Source: Olleya sp. Hel_I_94
Lineage (GTDB): Bacteria > Bacteroidota > Bacteroidia > Flavobacteriales > Flavobacteriaceae
Assembly (NCBI RefSeq): GCF_007827365.1
Contig: NZ_VISI01000002.1
Span: forward strand, 2,485,001 to 2,549,000
DNA length: 64,000 bases
Direction: 5' to 3'
Under the pieces are notes generated by a model. It did no database searches. It worked only from the letters and a program-made list of their open reading frames with translations, and was not told the DNA's origin. The translations under genes and the position numbers were made by a program. Below, in pieces: positions 36,060-45,679 of this stretch. Position 1 is the first letter of the stretch; the number at the start of each line of letters is the position of its first letter.

Positions 36060-38837
36060 TTAGTTATTAATAGTTATTGATGCATAATACATAGATCCAA
36101 TAAATCCTGTACCAAAAGCAGTAAAGTACTCGTTACCTGTAAGGTTTGTAGCTCCTACTTTTATAACTGATTTTATGCTAGGTACTTCATAATTAATTTG
36201 TGCATCTAATACATGAAATTCTGGTACTATACCATTTCCAAATGTTGCTTCCCAGAAATAATCATCACTAAACCTATATGCGATGTTAAATCCAAAGTTT
36301 TCAAATAAATCTGTATGACCAAAAGTTGCTTTAAATTTGTGTTCTGGTGTATTAAAGCTAGTTTGGAAATCTGGGTTAGCAGCTTGATCAAAATCTTGTT
36401 TTGTAAAAGTATAACTTCCTCCTAGGTCAAATCCATTTAGTACTTTAGTAGAAAGTCCAATAGATGCTCCATAAGAGTTAACATCTGCATCAGAGTTTGT
36501 GTAAGCACTATAAGCTTGATAATCTCCATTAGCAATTGCTTGAGCAGAAAGTCCTCCATCACCAAGTCCTCCATTGCTTACGGTTCCGTAAAAAGGAGCT
36601 ATTACAACTTCTTGAGAAATAAAGTCTTCGTATTTGTTGTAATAAGCACTAATATCAACTATTACACTTTCGTATTTTCCTCTATAACCAACTTCAAGAG
36701 AAGTTACTTTTTCTGGTTTAATTATTTCAGGATTAGCAACAGTTAATAAAGCAGGGTTACCTGCAGCTGCAAAAGCAGTCACAGAACTTGCTGAATAGGA
36801 GTTGTTGTATGCAGCTGCACCTGTTTGAGTAACTGTACTAGGTTGTCCAAACATGGTTTGACCTTCAAAACTAACATTAAAATCTCTAGTATATCTATTT
36901 AAATTTTCAGGAGCAGATCCTACTAAAATTGCTCTACCAGCATCTAATCCAATAAATAAATCTTGAGTTGTCGGGTTTCTAAATCCTGTTTGTACAGAAG
37001 CTCTAATATTATGATTTCTATTTAAAGTTAAACCAGCAGATAATCTTGGAGAGAAGAAACCATCAAATAATTCTGATTTGTCATAACGACCTGATAAGGT
37101 TAATTTAAGCTCCATTTCTTCTGATAATTCAATATCTTTCTGTATTTGAGAATATACTCCAAATTCAGAATATTCAATTGGGCTTTGACCATCAGTGTAT
37201 ATTGTACCACCAGAATTTAGTGTGTATTTTCTATAAGAACCACCAACTTGTATATCTGCAATATCCACTAAGTGGCTAAAGTTGTAATTTGCATCACTAT
37301 GAAAATATTTTGAAGCATCTTGAAATTTAGACCCTGTAGCTAAATTTGGATCATTTATACTTTTGTTAAATGCACTTTTAAATTGTGGTGATCCTGGTTC
37401 GTATCTTCCTGTGTCTGCTGCTGCTCTTGCTGCATCATGTTTTTGTTGGTCTGTTAATCCTAATGGGTTACCACCAAGTTCAATCCCAGCATAAGTCGCT
37501 ATATAATCTCCAAACCAATCTTCGTCACTTTTCCAAGCTCTGTTAACATTAATTCCTGTAAATACCATGTCATAAGAATCTCCTGCTTTGTCAGACACTT
37601 CATAAGCTCTAACAAAAAAGTTGTCGTTTCTTACTTCTAGTTTATGTTGTTGTTGGAAAAAACCATCAATATTATATCTGTTTGTTCCTTGATAAATAGT
37701 GGTACCTGTTCCTACTTTACCAACATATGAAAACTCTAAACTGTTACCTTCAATTGGACGATAATATAAACCCCAGTCAGCTTTTACACTTTCAGCGTTA
37801 TATTGTGTTAAGTCTCTTTCGTTATAACCTGTTCTACTCACTACAACATCTGGTATAACACCTAATCCTGATGCAGCTCTAATGTTAGTTGAAACTTCAT
37901 CTCCATAGACATTTATTCCGTCATAGTTTGTGTTTGATCTTGTTCTAGTTGGGTCAAGTTTGTCAACTTCACTAGTCGCTTGCCAGTCTGTTCCTTTAAG
38001 GTAACCAAAGTTGATTTTGGCAGCAAATTTATCGCTAAATTTATGTGCCATTCTTACACTTAAATCGGTGTACGGATTATCTCCTGCAGCTTCTTGAGAT
38101 GTTATACCTCTTTTAAAAGAAGCACTAATACCTTCATGATCAAATGGGTTTTTACTTCTCATAAATAAAATACCATTAAATGCGTTTGCACCATATAAGG
38201 CAGAGGATGCACCAGGTAATAATTCAACACTTAAAACATCAGTTTCTGTCATACCTACTAAGTTACCAATAGGGAAGTTTAAAGCAGGAGTAGAGTTGTC
38301 CATACCATCAACTAATTGCATAAATCGTGTATTAGCAAAAGTTGCAAAACCACGCGTATTTACAGATTTGAAGGTTAAACTGTTAGTGTTAACATCTACA
38401 CCTTTTAGGTTTTCTAAACCATCATAAAAATCTGCAGATGCAGTGTTTTTAATTTCTTTTAATCCAAATCGCTCTACAGTAACTGGAGATTCAAAAATAC
38501 GTTCTGGAGTTCTAGACGCAGAAATTACTACTTCGTCTAACGCTGTACCTTCATTAAGGACAACATTAATAATTTGTTTATTAGTTGTTACTTCAACATC
38601 TTTAGAAGCAAAACCTACACTACTTATTTGTATAGTGAAAGGTGGATTTTGATCAGTCGTTAACGAAAAGTTACCATCAAAATCAGTTGCTGTTCCTACT
38701 GATGTGCCAGTAATAATAATGTTTGCACTAGGAATTGGTTGCTGACTTACATCATCTACTACTGTTCCTGTGATCGTTGTTTGCGAAAAAGTTAGTCCGC
38801 AAAAGCACAAAAATACAATTGAAAGGATTGTTCTCAT
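36060..38837 (-). CDS. TonB-dependent receptor with carboxypeptidase-regulatory-like domain
   Basis: 925 residues. Signal peptide MRTILSIVFLCFCGLTFSQ; N-terminal carboxypeptidase D regulatory-like domain (about 20-105, TTITGTVVDDVSQQPIPSANI); plug (GLENLKGVDVNTNSLTFKSVNTRGFATFANTRFMQLVDGMDN, then VELLPGASSALYGANAFNGILFM); barrel ending SMYYASITINN. No SusD partner is present, so it is not a standard polysaccharide-utilisation pair; the partner is the GDSL lipoprotein 5 bases downstream. The ligand is unknown. No convincing promoter found in the gap after the glmS terminator. Confidence 0.9.
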   Translation of the reverse strand: MRTILSIVFLCFCGLTFSQTTITGTVVDDVSQQPIPSANIIITGTSVGTATDFDGNFSLTTDQNPPFTIQISSVGFASKDVEVTTNKQIINVVLNEGTALDEVVISASRTPERIFESPVTVERFGLKEIKNTASADFYDGLENLKGVDVNTNSLTFKSVNTRGFATFANTRFMQLVDGMDNSTPALNFPIGNLVGMTETDVLSVELLPGASSALYGANAFNGILFMRSKNPFDHEGISASFKRGITSQEAAGDNPYTDLSVRMAHKFSDKFAAKINFGYLKGTDWQATSEVDKLDPTRTRSNTNYDGINVYGDEVSTNIRAASGLGVIPDVVVSRTGYNERDLTQYNAESVKADWGLYYRPIEGNSLEFSYVGKVGTGTTIYQGTNRYNIDGFFQQQHKLEVRNDNFFVRAYEVSDKAGDSYDMVFTGINVNRAWKSDEDWFGDYIATYAGIELGGNPLGLTDQQKHDAARAAADTGRYEPGSPQFKSAFNKSINDPNLATGSKFQDASKYFHSDANYNFSHLVDIADIQVGGSYRKYTLNSGGTIYTDGQSPIEYSEFGVYSQIQKDIELSEEMELKLTLSGRYDKSELFDGFFSPRLSAGLTLNRNHNIRASVQTGFRNPTTQDLFIGLDAGRAILVGSAPENLNRYTRDFNVSFEGQTMFGQPSTVTQTGAAAYNNSYSASSVTAFAAAGNPALLTVANPEIIKPEKVTSLEVGYRGKYESVIVDISAYYNKYEDFISQEVVIAPFYGTVSNGGLGDGGLSAQAIANGDYQAYSAYTNSDADVNSYGASIGLSTKVLNGFDLGGSYTFTKQDFDQAANPDFQTSFNTPEHKFKATFGHTDLFENFGFNIAYRFSDDYFWEATFGNGIVPEFHVLDAQINYEVPSIKSVIKVGATNLTGNEYFTAFGTGFIGSMYYASITINN

Positions 38838-38933
38838 TTTTTAGATTTAGTTAATTTATAATGCCAATATACGTTTTTTAACGAAATTTTTAGAAAAAGT
38901 GAGAATAAATTATGCACGCATAATAAGTATTTC

Positions 38934-39014
38934 TAAAAAAAAGACGCTTTAAAGCTAATTATTCACAAAAAAGAGGGTTAGTTTTTGCGTAATTAGAAGC
39001 TTTAAAGCGTCTTT
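38934..39014 (-). terminator. Long-stem terminator of glmS
   Basis: Arms AAGACGCTTTAAAGCTAATTA (38941-38961) and TAATTAGAAGCTTTAAAGCGTCTT (38990-39013) pair over about 20 bp with a 2-base bulge and a 28-base loop; an eight-T run follows on the minus strand. It sits 22 bases past the glmS stop. Confidence 0.8.
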
Positions 39015-39035
39015 GATGTATAAACAGTTGTCTGA

Positions 39036-40883
39036 CTACTCTACAGTAACAGATTTTGCTAAATTTCGTGGTTGATCGACATTTTTTTCAAGCATTACCG
39101 CAATATGGTATGATAATAGTTGAAGTGGAATTGTTGTAAGTAATGGAGTTAAAGACTCTATTGTCTCTGGTACTTCAATTACATGATCTGCAACATTTTT
39201 AACGTCTACATCTCCAGTAGTAACTATACCTATTATTTTACCTGATCTAGATTTAATTTCTTGAATATTGCTTACAACTTTTTCGTAGTGTCCTTTTTTA
39301 GTAGCTATTACAAAAACAGGCATTTGCTCGTCAATTAAAGCAATTGGTCCATGCTTCATTTCTGCAGCAGGATAACCTTCTGCATGAATGTATGATATCT
39401 CTTTTAGCTTTAATGCACCTTCCAAAGCTACAGGAAAATTATATCCGCGACCTAAATACAAACAGTTTTTAGCGTCTTTATATATTTCGGCAACTTTTTT
39501 AATGTGTTCATCTGCTTTTAAAGCTTCTTTTACTTTTTCAGGTATTAGCTCTAACTCTTGTAAATGATGATGGAAATCTGAATTTGACATACTTCCACTA
39601 GCTTTAGCTAACTTTAAAGCTATTAAAGTCAAAACAGTAATTTGTGTTGTAAAAGCTTTAGTGGAAGCCACACCTATTTCGGGTCCAGCGTGTGTATATG
39701 CTCCTGCATTTGTTTCTCTAGCAATAGTAGATCCAACGACATTACAAACTCCAAAAACAAAAGCACCTTTTGATTTTGCTAATTTAATCGCTGCAAGTGT
39801 GTCTGCCGTTTCTCCAGATTGAGAAATTGCTATTACCACATCCTTTTCTGTAATTACTGGATTACGGTATCTAAACTCTGATGCGTATTCTACTTCTACA
39901 GGTATTCTAGCAAGGTCTTCAAAAATATACTCGGCTACCAATCCTGCATGCCAAGAAGTACCACAAGCTACTATAATAATACGATTAGCATTCAAAAACT
40001 TTTCTATATTATCATCTATACCAGCCATGCGGATTATTCCTTCTTTGGCTAATAAACGACCTCTGTAAGTATCCCTGATTGCATTTGGTTGCTCATGGAT
40101 TTCTTTAAGCATAAAATGCTCGTAACCACCTTTTTCAATTTGCTCAAGATTAAACTTAAGCTCCTGCATTGAGGGATTAACTTCAGTATCGTCCTTAATT
40201 TTTCTGATTTTTATTTTTTTATTTCGACGCACAATCGCCATTTCTTCATCTTCAAGATAAATAGCATTTTTTGTGTATTCAATAAAAGGAGAGGCATCAC
40301 TTGCTATAAAAAACTCGTCTTCTCCAATACCGATTGCTAAAGGACTACCTAGTTTAGCTACGACAATTTCGTTTGGTTTGTTTTTGTCAAAAACAGCAAT
40401 AGCATAAGCTCCAACAACTTCGTTAAGTGCTAGTTGTACAGCTTTACCTAATTTTACGTTTTGTTTTTTCTTAACTTCTTCAATCAGATTTATTAAGACT
40501 TCTGTATCTGTATCTGATTTAAAAACGTAACCTCTTTTTATAAGCTCTGTTTTTATCGAGTCGTAATTTTCAATAATTCCGTTATGAATTATAACTAGAT
40601 CACCTGAATTAGAATAATGTGGGTGAGAATTTACATCATTTGGTACACCATGGGTTGCCCATCTTGTATGACCTATTCCAATTGTTCCTTCTGTTGTGAT
40701 TTCTTCTTTTACACGTTCTTCTAGATCAGCGACTTTACCTTTAGTCTTAGATAATTTGATGTCAGTGCCATCATATAGCGCAATACCTGCACTATCATAA
40801 CCTCTGTATTCTAATCGTTTTAAGCCTTCCATTACAATAGAATAAGCTTCTCTATGACCTATGTATCCAACAATACCACACAT
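39036..40883 (-). CDS. glmS: Glutamine-fructose-6-phosphate aminotransferase (isomerizing)
   Basis: Makes glucosamine-6-phosphate from fructose-6-phosphate and glutamine, the first step to UDP-GlcNAc. 615 residues: glutaminase domain with nucleophile Cys2 (MCGIVGYIGHREA), GHTRWATHG, then two SIS sugar-isomerase domains (IIIVACGTSWHAGLVAEY, VVIAISQSGETADT, ALEGALKLKEISYIHAEGYPAAEMKHGPIALI) and the C-terminal DQPRNLAKSVTVE. It follows the DUF4270 gene by 6 bases and is last in the operon GT5-like-DUF4270-glmS. No glmS ribozyme context is present; the gap upstream is too short. Confidence 0.97.
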   Translation of the reverse strand: MCGIVGYIGHREAYSIVMEGLKRLEYRGYDSAGIALYDGTDIKLSKTKGKVADLEERVKEEITTEGTIGIGHTRWATHGVPNDVNSHPHYSNSGDLVIIHNGIIENYDSIKTELIKRGYVFKSDTDTEVLINLIEEVKKKQNVKLGKAVQLALNEVVGAYAIAVFDKNKPNEIVVAKLGSPLAIGIGEDEFFIASDASPFIEYTKNAIYLEDEEMAIVRRNKKIKIRKIKDDTEVNPSMQELKFNLEQIEKGGYEHFMLKEIHEQPNAIRDTYRGRLLAKEGIIRMAGIDDNIEKFLNANRIIIVACGTSWHAGLVAEYIFEDLARIPVEVEYASEFRYRNPVITEKDVVIAISQSGETADTLAAIKLAKSKGAFVFGVCNVVGSTIARETNAGAYTHAGPEIGVASTKAFTTQITVLTLIALKLAKASGSMSNSDFHHHLQELELIPEKVKEALKADEHIKKVAEIYKDAKNCLYLGRGYNFPVALEGALKLKEISYIHAEGYPAAEMKHGPIALIDEQMPVFVIATKKGHYEKVVSNIQEIKSRSGKIIGIVTTGDVDVKNVADHVIEVPETIESLTPLLTTIPLQLLSYHIAVMLEKNVDQPRNLAKSVTVE

Positions 40884-40889
40884 AATAAT

Positions 40890-42524
40890 TTAATTTTCAG
40901 GTTCTGTATAAAAAATTTCAAAACTAGCTCTTACGTTTTCTGGTACAGCTGGTGTATTTCCATAAAGTATTGTTCCTTCTGGAGCGATAACTGAACTTTG
41001 AGGAATAATATTTACAATGTTACTTTCATTAGTATTAAATACTTTTGAAGTTCCAAATAAGTTAATATTATTAGTAACGTAAATACCTAATTTTGTATTA
41101 GTCGAGTCATTTAATAAGATGTTATTAATATGCTCAGTAAGTCTAATTTTATATTTTACTCCGTTTCCGCTATCATCTCTTTCAAGTTTTGGAGAGTAAA
41201 TTATTTTTGAGTTATAAGGATCTGTTGAGTTACTAGTTACATCAACAAAATAATCAATAATTGGAAGGTTGTTTTTTAAATCATAAATCATTATCCTGTC
41301 TGGCTCTGATGCTCCTCCAGTAGAAGTACTATGATCTACATATAGATTTAGATTAGCTTCATTAATCAACCATTGTCCATTTTTACTTTTAAAGTATTCC
41401 CAAGAATCTTGAGTAGCGTTGTTTTCGTCAATAATGTTACCATTAAATAAGTCTAAAACAGTCATTGATCCTTCAAATCCTTTAATGAATAATTGATCAT
41501 CACCAGAAGTGCTATTTCCGTCTGTTAATGGTGTAAAGTTTGAAAGGTTTGTAAAAGTATTAAACTTGTTACCGTTAAAGTTAAAGGTGTAGGTTCCTGT
41601 TTCTCTATCTCCTGCGTCATCACCATCATATTCATACTTAATTTCAACTTTAGCATTAGTAGTAAGGTCTAAAAACAGTAAGCTACCGTCAACAGAAGTA
41701 TCGTTTTGTTCAACTTTTAAAATTAATCCTCTAAAAAAGTTTTTAAAGTCAGCTGCATTTGTAATTGCAGGGTTTGCGCTTCCGTCTGCAGCAAAGATTA
41801 TGTCTTCCCAAAAGTTAGCAGGTACAATACTTGGATCGTTTAAATCAACATAAATTCCTGGTGCTAATCTTTCTTCAACTTCAGGGTCTTCTCCTGGTTC
41901 AACCTCTGCTTGAATTACATGCTCTAAAGCACTAGGTGTAAATGTTTGATTAGGATCTGCAGGATAAAGTAATTGTTCTTCAAAAGCTTCTAAGTTTAAA
42001 TTAGTGTAAGCGTTTGAGTAATAAGCTTGTTCGTCCTCAAAATTTGTTTCAGGGTCTAAGTTTCTTAAAAAGTAACTAGATTTGTAAATAGATAGTTTAA
42101 AAGGGCTTGAAGAATCACCATATATTGAGTCTAGAGTGTAAGTTGAGTTACCATCTTCATCAGTTTCAGTTACTGTAGAAAAATACGGAAGATATAATTT
42201 AACAGAAAGTATTGCTGGATTGTCACCAAAATCTGGAGCTAAATCGTCAGGTGTAATTTGAGAGATAAAACTTGCAGCTGTTGATCCGTAATTAGGATCG
42301 TTATATATACCTAAAACATTACTAGATAAACCACTTGTTTGTACTCCATCTAATTTTTTATTGTATGCTATAAAAGGGAATACTCTACTACTTGTAGAAA
42401 AATTTTGAGCACCTCTAATATCACTTTCTACATTTACAAAATCTTTGTCGCAAGCAATAGCGGTAAAGGCAATAATCATCAAAACGACTAATGGTTTGAT
42501 GCTTTTTAATATGAATCTTTTCAT
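40890..42524 (-). CDS. DUF4270 lipoprotein
   Basis: 544 residues with a signal peptide ending TAIAC (lipid-modified Cys25). Conserved features of the DUF4270 family are the early FPFIAYNKKLDGVQTSGLSSNVLGIYNDPNYGST and repeated beta-strand segments ending in a compact C-terminal domain. Members are widespread in Bacteroidota, beside glmS and the GT5-like protein, but their role is unknown. Location in the outer membrane or periplasm is inferred from the lipobox. 6 bases before glmS and 29 bases after the GT5-like gene. Confidence 0.87.
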   Translation of the reverse strand: MKRFILKSIKPLVVLMIIAFTAIACDKDFVNVESDIRGAQNFSTSSRVFPFIAYNKKLDGVQTSGLSSNVLGIYNDPNYGSTAASFISQITPDDLAPDFGDNPAILSVKLYLPYFSTVTETDEDGNSTYTLDSIYGDSSSPFKLSIYKSSYFLRNLDPETNFEDEQAYYSNAYTNLNLEAFEEQLLYPADPNQTFTPSALEHVIQAEVEPGEDPEVEERLAPGIYVDLNDPSIVPANFWEDIIFAADGSANPAITNAADFKNFFRGLILKVEQNDTSVDGSLLFLDLTTNAKVEIKYEYDGDDAGDRETGTYTFNFNGNKFNTFTNLSNFTPLTDGNSTSGDDQLFIKGFEGSMTVLDLFNGNIIDENNATQDSWEYFKSKNGQWLINEANLNLYVDHSTSTGGASEPDRIMIYDLKNNLPIIDYFVDVTSNSTDPYNSKIIYSPKLERDDSGNGVKYKIRLTEHINNILLNDSTNTKLGIYVTNNINLFGTSKVFNTNESNIVNIIPQSSVIAPEGTILYGNTPAVPENVRASFEIFYTEPEN

Positions 42525-42553
42525 AGATATTTCTTAAATATGGCAATATTGCG

Positions 42554-43363
42554 TTAGTCTAAAACGCTAGTTGTATAAAAATTAGTGTATGCTTCGCTAA
42601 ATTCGTCTTTAGCATGAAAATCTAGAACAGGTTTTTTAGATTCTTTTAAATAGGATGTTAGCTCTTCAGGTAAATCTTCTGATCCAACAATCAAGGCATC
42701 AGAGTTGTCTATTGCTACCTTCATTAGATTATTATAAGTAGGCTTAACTAAATCCTTTATTTGATCTTCATCAATATTATCAAATTTAATTTTATCAACT
42801 AATTTTGAATTTAACTCGTTTTCAAAGCCACTTTTATATACTGAAGTAACAATTTTACTTTCGTTAAATAAAGGTTCGTCTTTGTAAAATTGCTTTAAAT
42901 ATAGTGGTAGTAAAGAGGCTAACCATCCATGAACGTGAATAATATCTGGTGACCAATTTAATTTTTTAACGGTTTCAATAACACCTTTAGCAAAAAAGAT
43001 AGCTCTTTCATCATTATCAGAAAATAAATTTCCATCCTCATCTGTAAGTGTTGCTTTTCTTTTAAAATATTCATCGTTATCTATAAAGTAAACTTGAATA
43101 CGTTCTTTAGGTATAGAGGCTACTTTAATAATTAAAGGCATGTCTAAATCATTCACAACTAAATTAATACCAGAAAGACGGATAACTTCATGTAATTGAT
43201 GTCTTCTTTCGTTGATATTTCCATATCTAGGCATGAAAATTCTTATTTGTCCACCTTGCTGATTGATCATCCTAGGTGTTTCAAATGACATTGAAGAAAT
43301 TTCTGTTTCCGGTAAATAAGGCACCACTTCAGATGATACATATAATATCCTCTTATCTTTCAT
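42554..43363 (-). CDS. Standalone GT5 (glycogen/starch synthase-like) N-terminal domain
   Basis: 269 residues from ATG 43363 (MKDKRILYVSSEVVPY); the frame could start at 43414 but the earlier residues are not family-like. It resembles the N-terminal Rossmann domain of GT5 synthases (IRIFMPRYGNI, DIIHVHGWLASLLPLYLK) but has no C-terminal glycosyltransferase domain. It also lacks the K-x-G-G-L motif that holds ADP-glucose: where it should be, the sequence reads ETEISSMSFETPR. Annotated elsewhere as glycogen/starch synthase; activity as a synthase is doubtful. It is first in the operon with DUF4270 and glmS, next to the divergent panC operon. Confidence 0.82.
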   Translation of the reverse strand: MKDKRILYVSSEVVPYLPETEISSMSFETPRMINQQGGQIRIFMPRYGNINERRHQLHEVIRLSGINLVVNDLDMPLIIKVASIPKERIQVYFIDNDEYFKRKATLTDEDGNLFSDNDERAIFFAKGVIETVKKLNWSPDIIHVHGWLASLLPLYLKQFYKDEPLFNESKIVTSVYKSGFENELNSKLVDKIKFDNIDEDQIKDLVKPTYNNLMKVAIDNSDALIVGSEDLPEELTSYLKESKKPVLDFHAKDEFSEAYTNFYTTSVLD

Positions 43364-43403
43364 ATATTGTATAGCTTTTTCAGAATTATCATTAAAAAAC
43401 ACG

Positions 43404-43411
43404 CAAAAGTA
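43404..43411 (-). promoter_or_regulatory. Promoter -7 element for the GT5-like-DUF4270-glmS operon
   Basis: TACTTTTG on the minus strand fully matches TANNTTTG, 41 bases before the ATG at 43363. Confidence 0.55.
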
Positions 43412-43442
43412 CAAAATTTTATGCAGATTGCCACTAAAATAT

Positions 43443-43450
43443 TAAGTTTG
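43443..43450 (+). promoter_or_regulatory. Promoter -7 element for the panC-radA operon
   Basis: TAAGTTTG, full match to TANNTTTG, 24 bases before the panC ATG. It is divergent from the element at 43404-43411. Confidence 0.55.
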
Positions 43451-43473
43451 CATCCGTTAATTAAATATTAAAA

Positions 43474-44322
43474 ATGCTTGTATTTACTAATAAATCTAAA
43501 ATTGGTGCCCATATTTCTTCTTTAAAACAAGAGGGAGAAACTATTGGTTTTGTGCCTACTATGGGAGCTTTACACCAAGGACATTTGTCATTGGTAAAGG
43601 AAGGATTGGCTAATAACTCAAGGTTAGTTGTTAGTATTTTTGTTAACCCTACTCAATTTGATAATGCTGACGATTTAGCAAAATATCCACGAACTTTAGA
43701 GGACGATATTGCTCTTTTAAAGACCGTTTCTAACAAAATAATTGTGTATGCACCAACTGTAGATGATATTTATGATGGTAATACAAAAGCCCAACAATTT
43801 AGTTTTGATGGCTTGGAGTTTGAAATGGAAGGAAAATTTAGAGCTGGACATTTTGATGGTGTAGGTACTATTGTTAAACGATTATTTGAAATTGTAACAC
43901 CTAATAACGCTTACTTTGGAGAGAAAGATTTCCAGCAATTGGCAATTATAAAAAAATTAGTAAGTAAATATCATCTGCCAGTAACAATTGTTGGTTGTGA
44001 TATTTTTAGAGAAATCTCAGGTTTAGCTATGAGTTCTAGAAATGTACGTTTAAAACCTGATTACAAACAAGCAGCACCTTTTATATACAAAACACTTAAA
44101 GAAGCTAAAGTTAAGTTTGGCACAAAAAGTGCAGATAAAACAACAAAGTGGGTTCAACAACAGTTTGATAAACATGAGTTATTGCAATTAGAATATTTTA
44201 TTATAGCTGATGTTGACACTTTAAAAACCGTAAAAAGAAAAAATAAAACTAACACTTACAGAGCGTTTATTGCAGTTTATGCAGACGACATCAGATTAAT
44301 AGATAATATCGCTCTAAATTAA
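43474..44322 (+). CDS. panC: Pantothenate synthetase
   Basis: Joins pantoate and beta-alanine with ATP to form pantothenate, the coenzyme A precursor. 282 residues with the ATP-binding [15 protein letters not shown] (the HIGH-like motif), GEKDFQQL, and the KMSKS-like MSSRNVRL. It is the first gene of a five-gene + strand operon. panD, which makes its beta-alanine substrate, starts 13 bases downstream. Confidence 0.96.
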   Translation: MLVFTNKSKIGAHISSLKQEGETIGFVPTMGALHQGHLSLVKEGLANNSRLVVSIFVNPTQFDNADDLAKYPRTLEDDIALLKTVSNKIIVYAPTVDDIYDGNTKAQQFSFDGLEFEMEGKFRAGHFDGVGTIVKRLFEIVTPNNAYFGEKDFQQLAIIKKLVSKYHLPVTIVGCDIFREISGLAMSSRNVRLKPDYKQAAPFIYKTLKEAKVKFGTKSADKTTKWVQQQFDKHELLQLEYFIIADVDTLKTVKRKNKTNTYRAFIAVYADDIRLIDNIALN

Positions 44323-44335
44323 TTATCTTTGCCCT

Positions 44336-44686
44336 ATGCAAATACAAGTAGTAAAATCTAAGATTCACAGAGTAAAAGTAACAGGAGCTGACCTAAATTA
44401 TATAGGTAGTATAACCATTGACGAGGATTTAATGGACGCAGCAAATATTATTCAAGGTGAAAAAGTGCAAATTGTTAACAATAACAATGGTGCAAGACTA
44501 GAGACATATGCCATTCCTGGCCCAAGAAACAGTGGTGAAATCACATTAAATGGAGCTGCCTCAAGATTAGTTGCAAAAGATGACATCTTGATATTAATAA
44601 CGTATGCGTTTATGGATATTGAAGAAGCTAAAGTATTTAAGCCTTCTTTAGTATTTCCTGACGAAGCGACCAACCTGTTAAAGTAA
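44336..44686 (+). CDS. panD: Aspartate 1-decarboxylase
   Basis: Makes beta-alanine from aspartate for PanC. 116 residues; the self-cleavage site is Gly24-Ser25 in [10 protein letters not shown], where Ser25 becomes the pyruvoyl group. [20 protein letters not shown] is the conserved C-terminal block. It follows panC by 13 bases, and its stop TAA directly touches the ATG of the next gene, so the genes are tightly coupled. Confidence 0.96.
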   Translation: MQIQVVKSKIHRVKVTGADLNYIGSITIDEDLMDAANIIQGEKVQIVNNNNGARLETYAIPGPRNSGEITLNGAASRLVAKDDILILITYAFMDIEEAKVFKPSLVFPDEATNLLK

Positions 44687-45643
44687 ATGTCCAAAAGGCT
44701 TCTAGTAAAAATATTAAAAATAACGCTCCCAATTTTATTGGGAGTTTTTTTAATATGGTATTCTCTATCTCAATTATCTTTTACGGATATAGTTCAGTTT
44801 GCTAAAAATGCAGATTATAAATACATTTTGTTAGGTGTTTTTTTTGGCTTACTAAGTCACTTGTCTAGAGCCTATCGTTGGTTGTTTATGTTAGAACCTT
44901 TAGGTTATAAAATAAAATTAGGCAATAGTATAATGGCTGTATTTGCTACTTACTTAATTAATTACACAATCCCTAGAGCTGGAGAAGTAGCAAGAGCAAC
45001 TATATTGACTAATTATGAAGGCGTCCCTTTTGAAAAAGGATTTGGTACAATAGTAGCAGAGCGTATAGCAGATATGATAGTCATGCTAGGTATAATAGCA
45101 ATTACTTTGTTTTTGCAGTTTGACTTTATATATAGTTTTTTAGTGGATAAATTTGATTTTACTAAAATCCTGGTTGCAGGACTAATCTTAACGGTTTTAG
45201 CACTATTTTTTATTCTTTTTATAAAAAGAAGTCAGTCAAAAATAGCTTTAAAAATTAAAGGATTTGTAACTGGTTTGATTGAAGGGGCTCTTAGTATTTT
45301 TAAAATGAAAAAAAAGTGGGCCTTTATATTTCACACTTTATTTATTTGGACCATGTACGTGCTTATGTTTTATGTAACTACGCTAGCTTTTCCCGATTTA
45401 TACGCTATGCCATTTGGAGCTGTTTTAATAGGGTTTATTTTAGCAAGTTTTAGTATTGCAGCTACAAATGGAGGTATAGGGTCGTATCCAGAAGCTATTG
45501 TTATTGCTTTTACTTTATTTAATCTACCAGTGGACCCAAGTCGTGCGTTTGGTTGGATTATGTGGAGCTCGCAAACAATTTTGGTTTTTGTCTTTGGAGG
45601 AATTTCGTTATTATACCTTCCCTTTTTTAACCGAAACAAATAA
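44687..45643 (+). CDS. YbhN/LPG_synthase-TM-like membrane flippase-family protein
   Basis: 318 residues with about eight hydrophobic helices (LPILLGVFLIWYSL, YILLGVFFGLLSHLSRAYRW, IVMLGIIAITLFLQF, VALIGFILASFSIAATNGGIGSYPEA and others). The segment FATYLINYTIPRAGEVARATIL is the family hallmark (lysylphosphatidylglycerol synthase TM region/UPF0104). Related proteins move lipids across membranes; the substrate here is unknown. Within the panC operon with no gap to panD. Confidence 0.85.
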   Translation: MSKRLLVKILKITLPILLGVFLIWYSLSQLSFTDIVQFAKNADYKYILLGVFFGLLSHLSRAYRWLFMLEPLGYKIKLGNSIMAVFATYLINYTIPRAGEVARATILTNYEGVPFEKGFGTIVAERIADMIVMLGIIAITLFLQFDFIYSFLVDKFDFTKILVAGLILTVLALFFILFIKRSQSKIALKIKGFVTGLIEGALSIFKMKKKWAFIFHTLFIWTMYVLMFYVTTLAFPDLYAMPFGAVLIGFILASFSIAATNGGIGSYPEAIVIAFTLFNLPVDPSRAFGWIMWSSQTILVFVFGGISLLYLPFFNRNK

Positions 45644-45679
45644 TTTGTAACTTACACCCAAACTTAATCATCACACATC

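Noticed and set aside
40884..40889. glmS ribozyme
   Set aside because: Only 6 bases separate DUF4270 and glmS, and this element is known from Firmicutes, not from this phylum.
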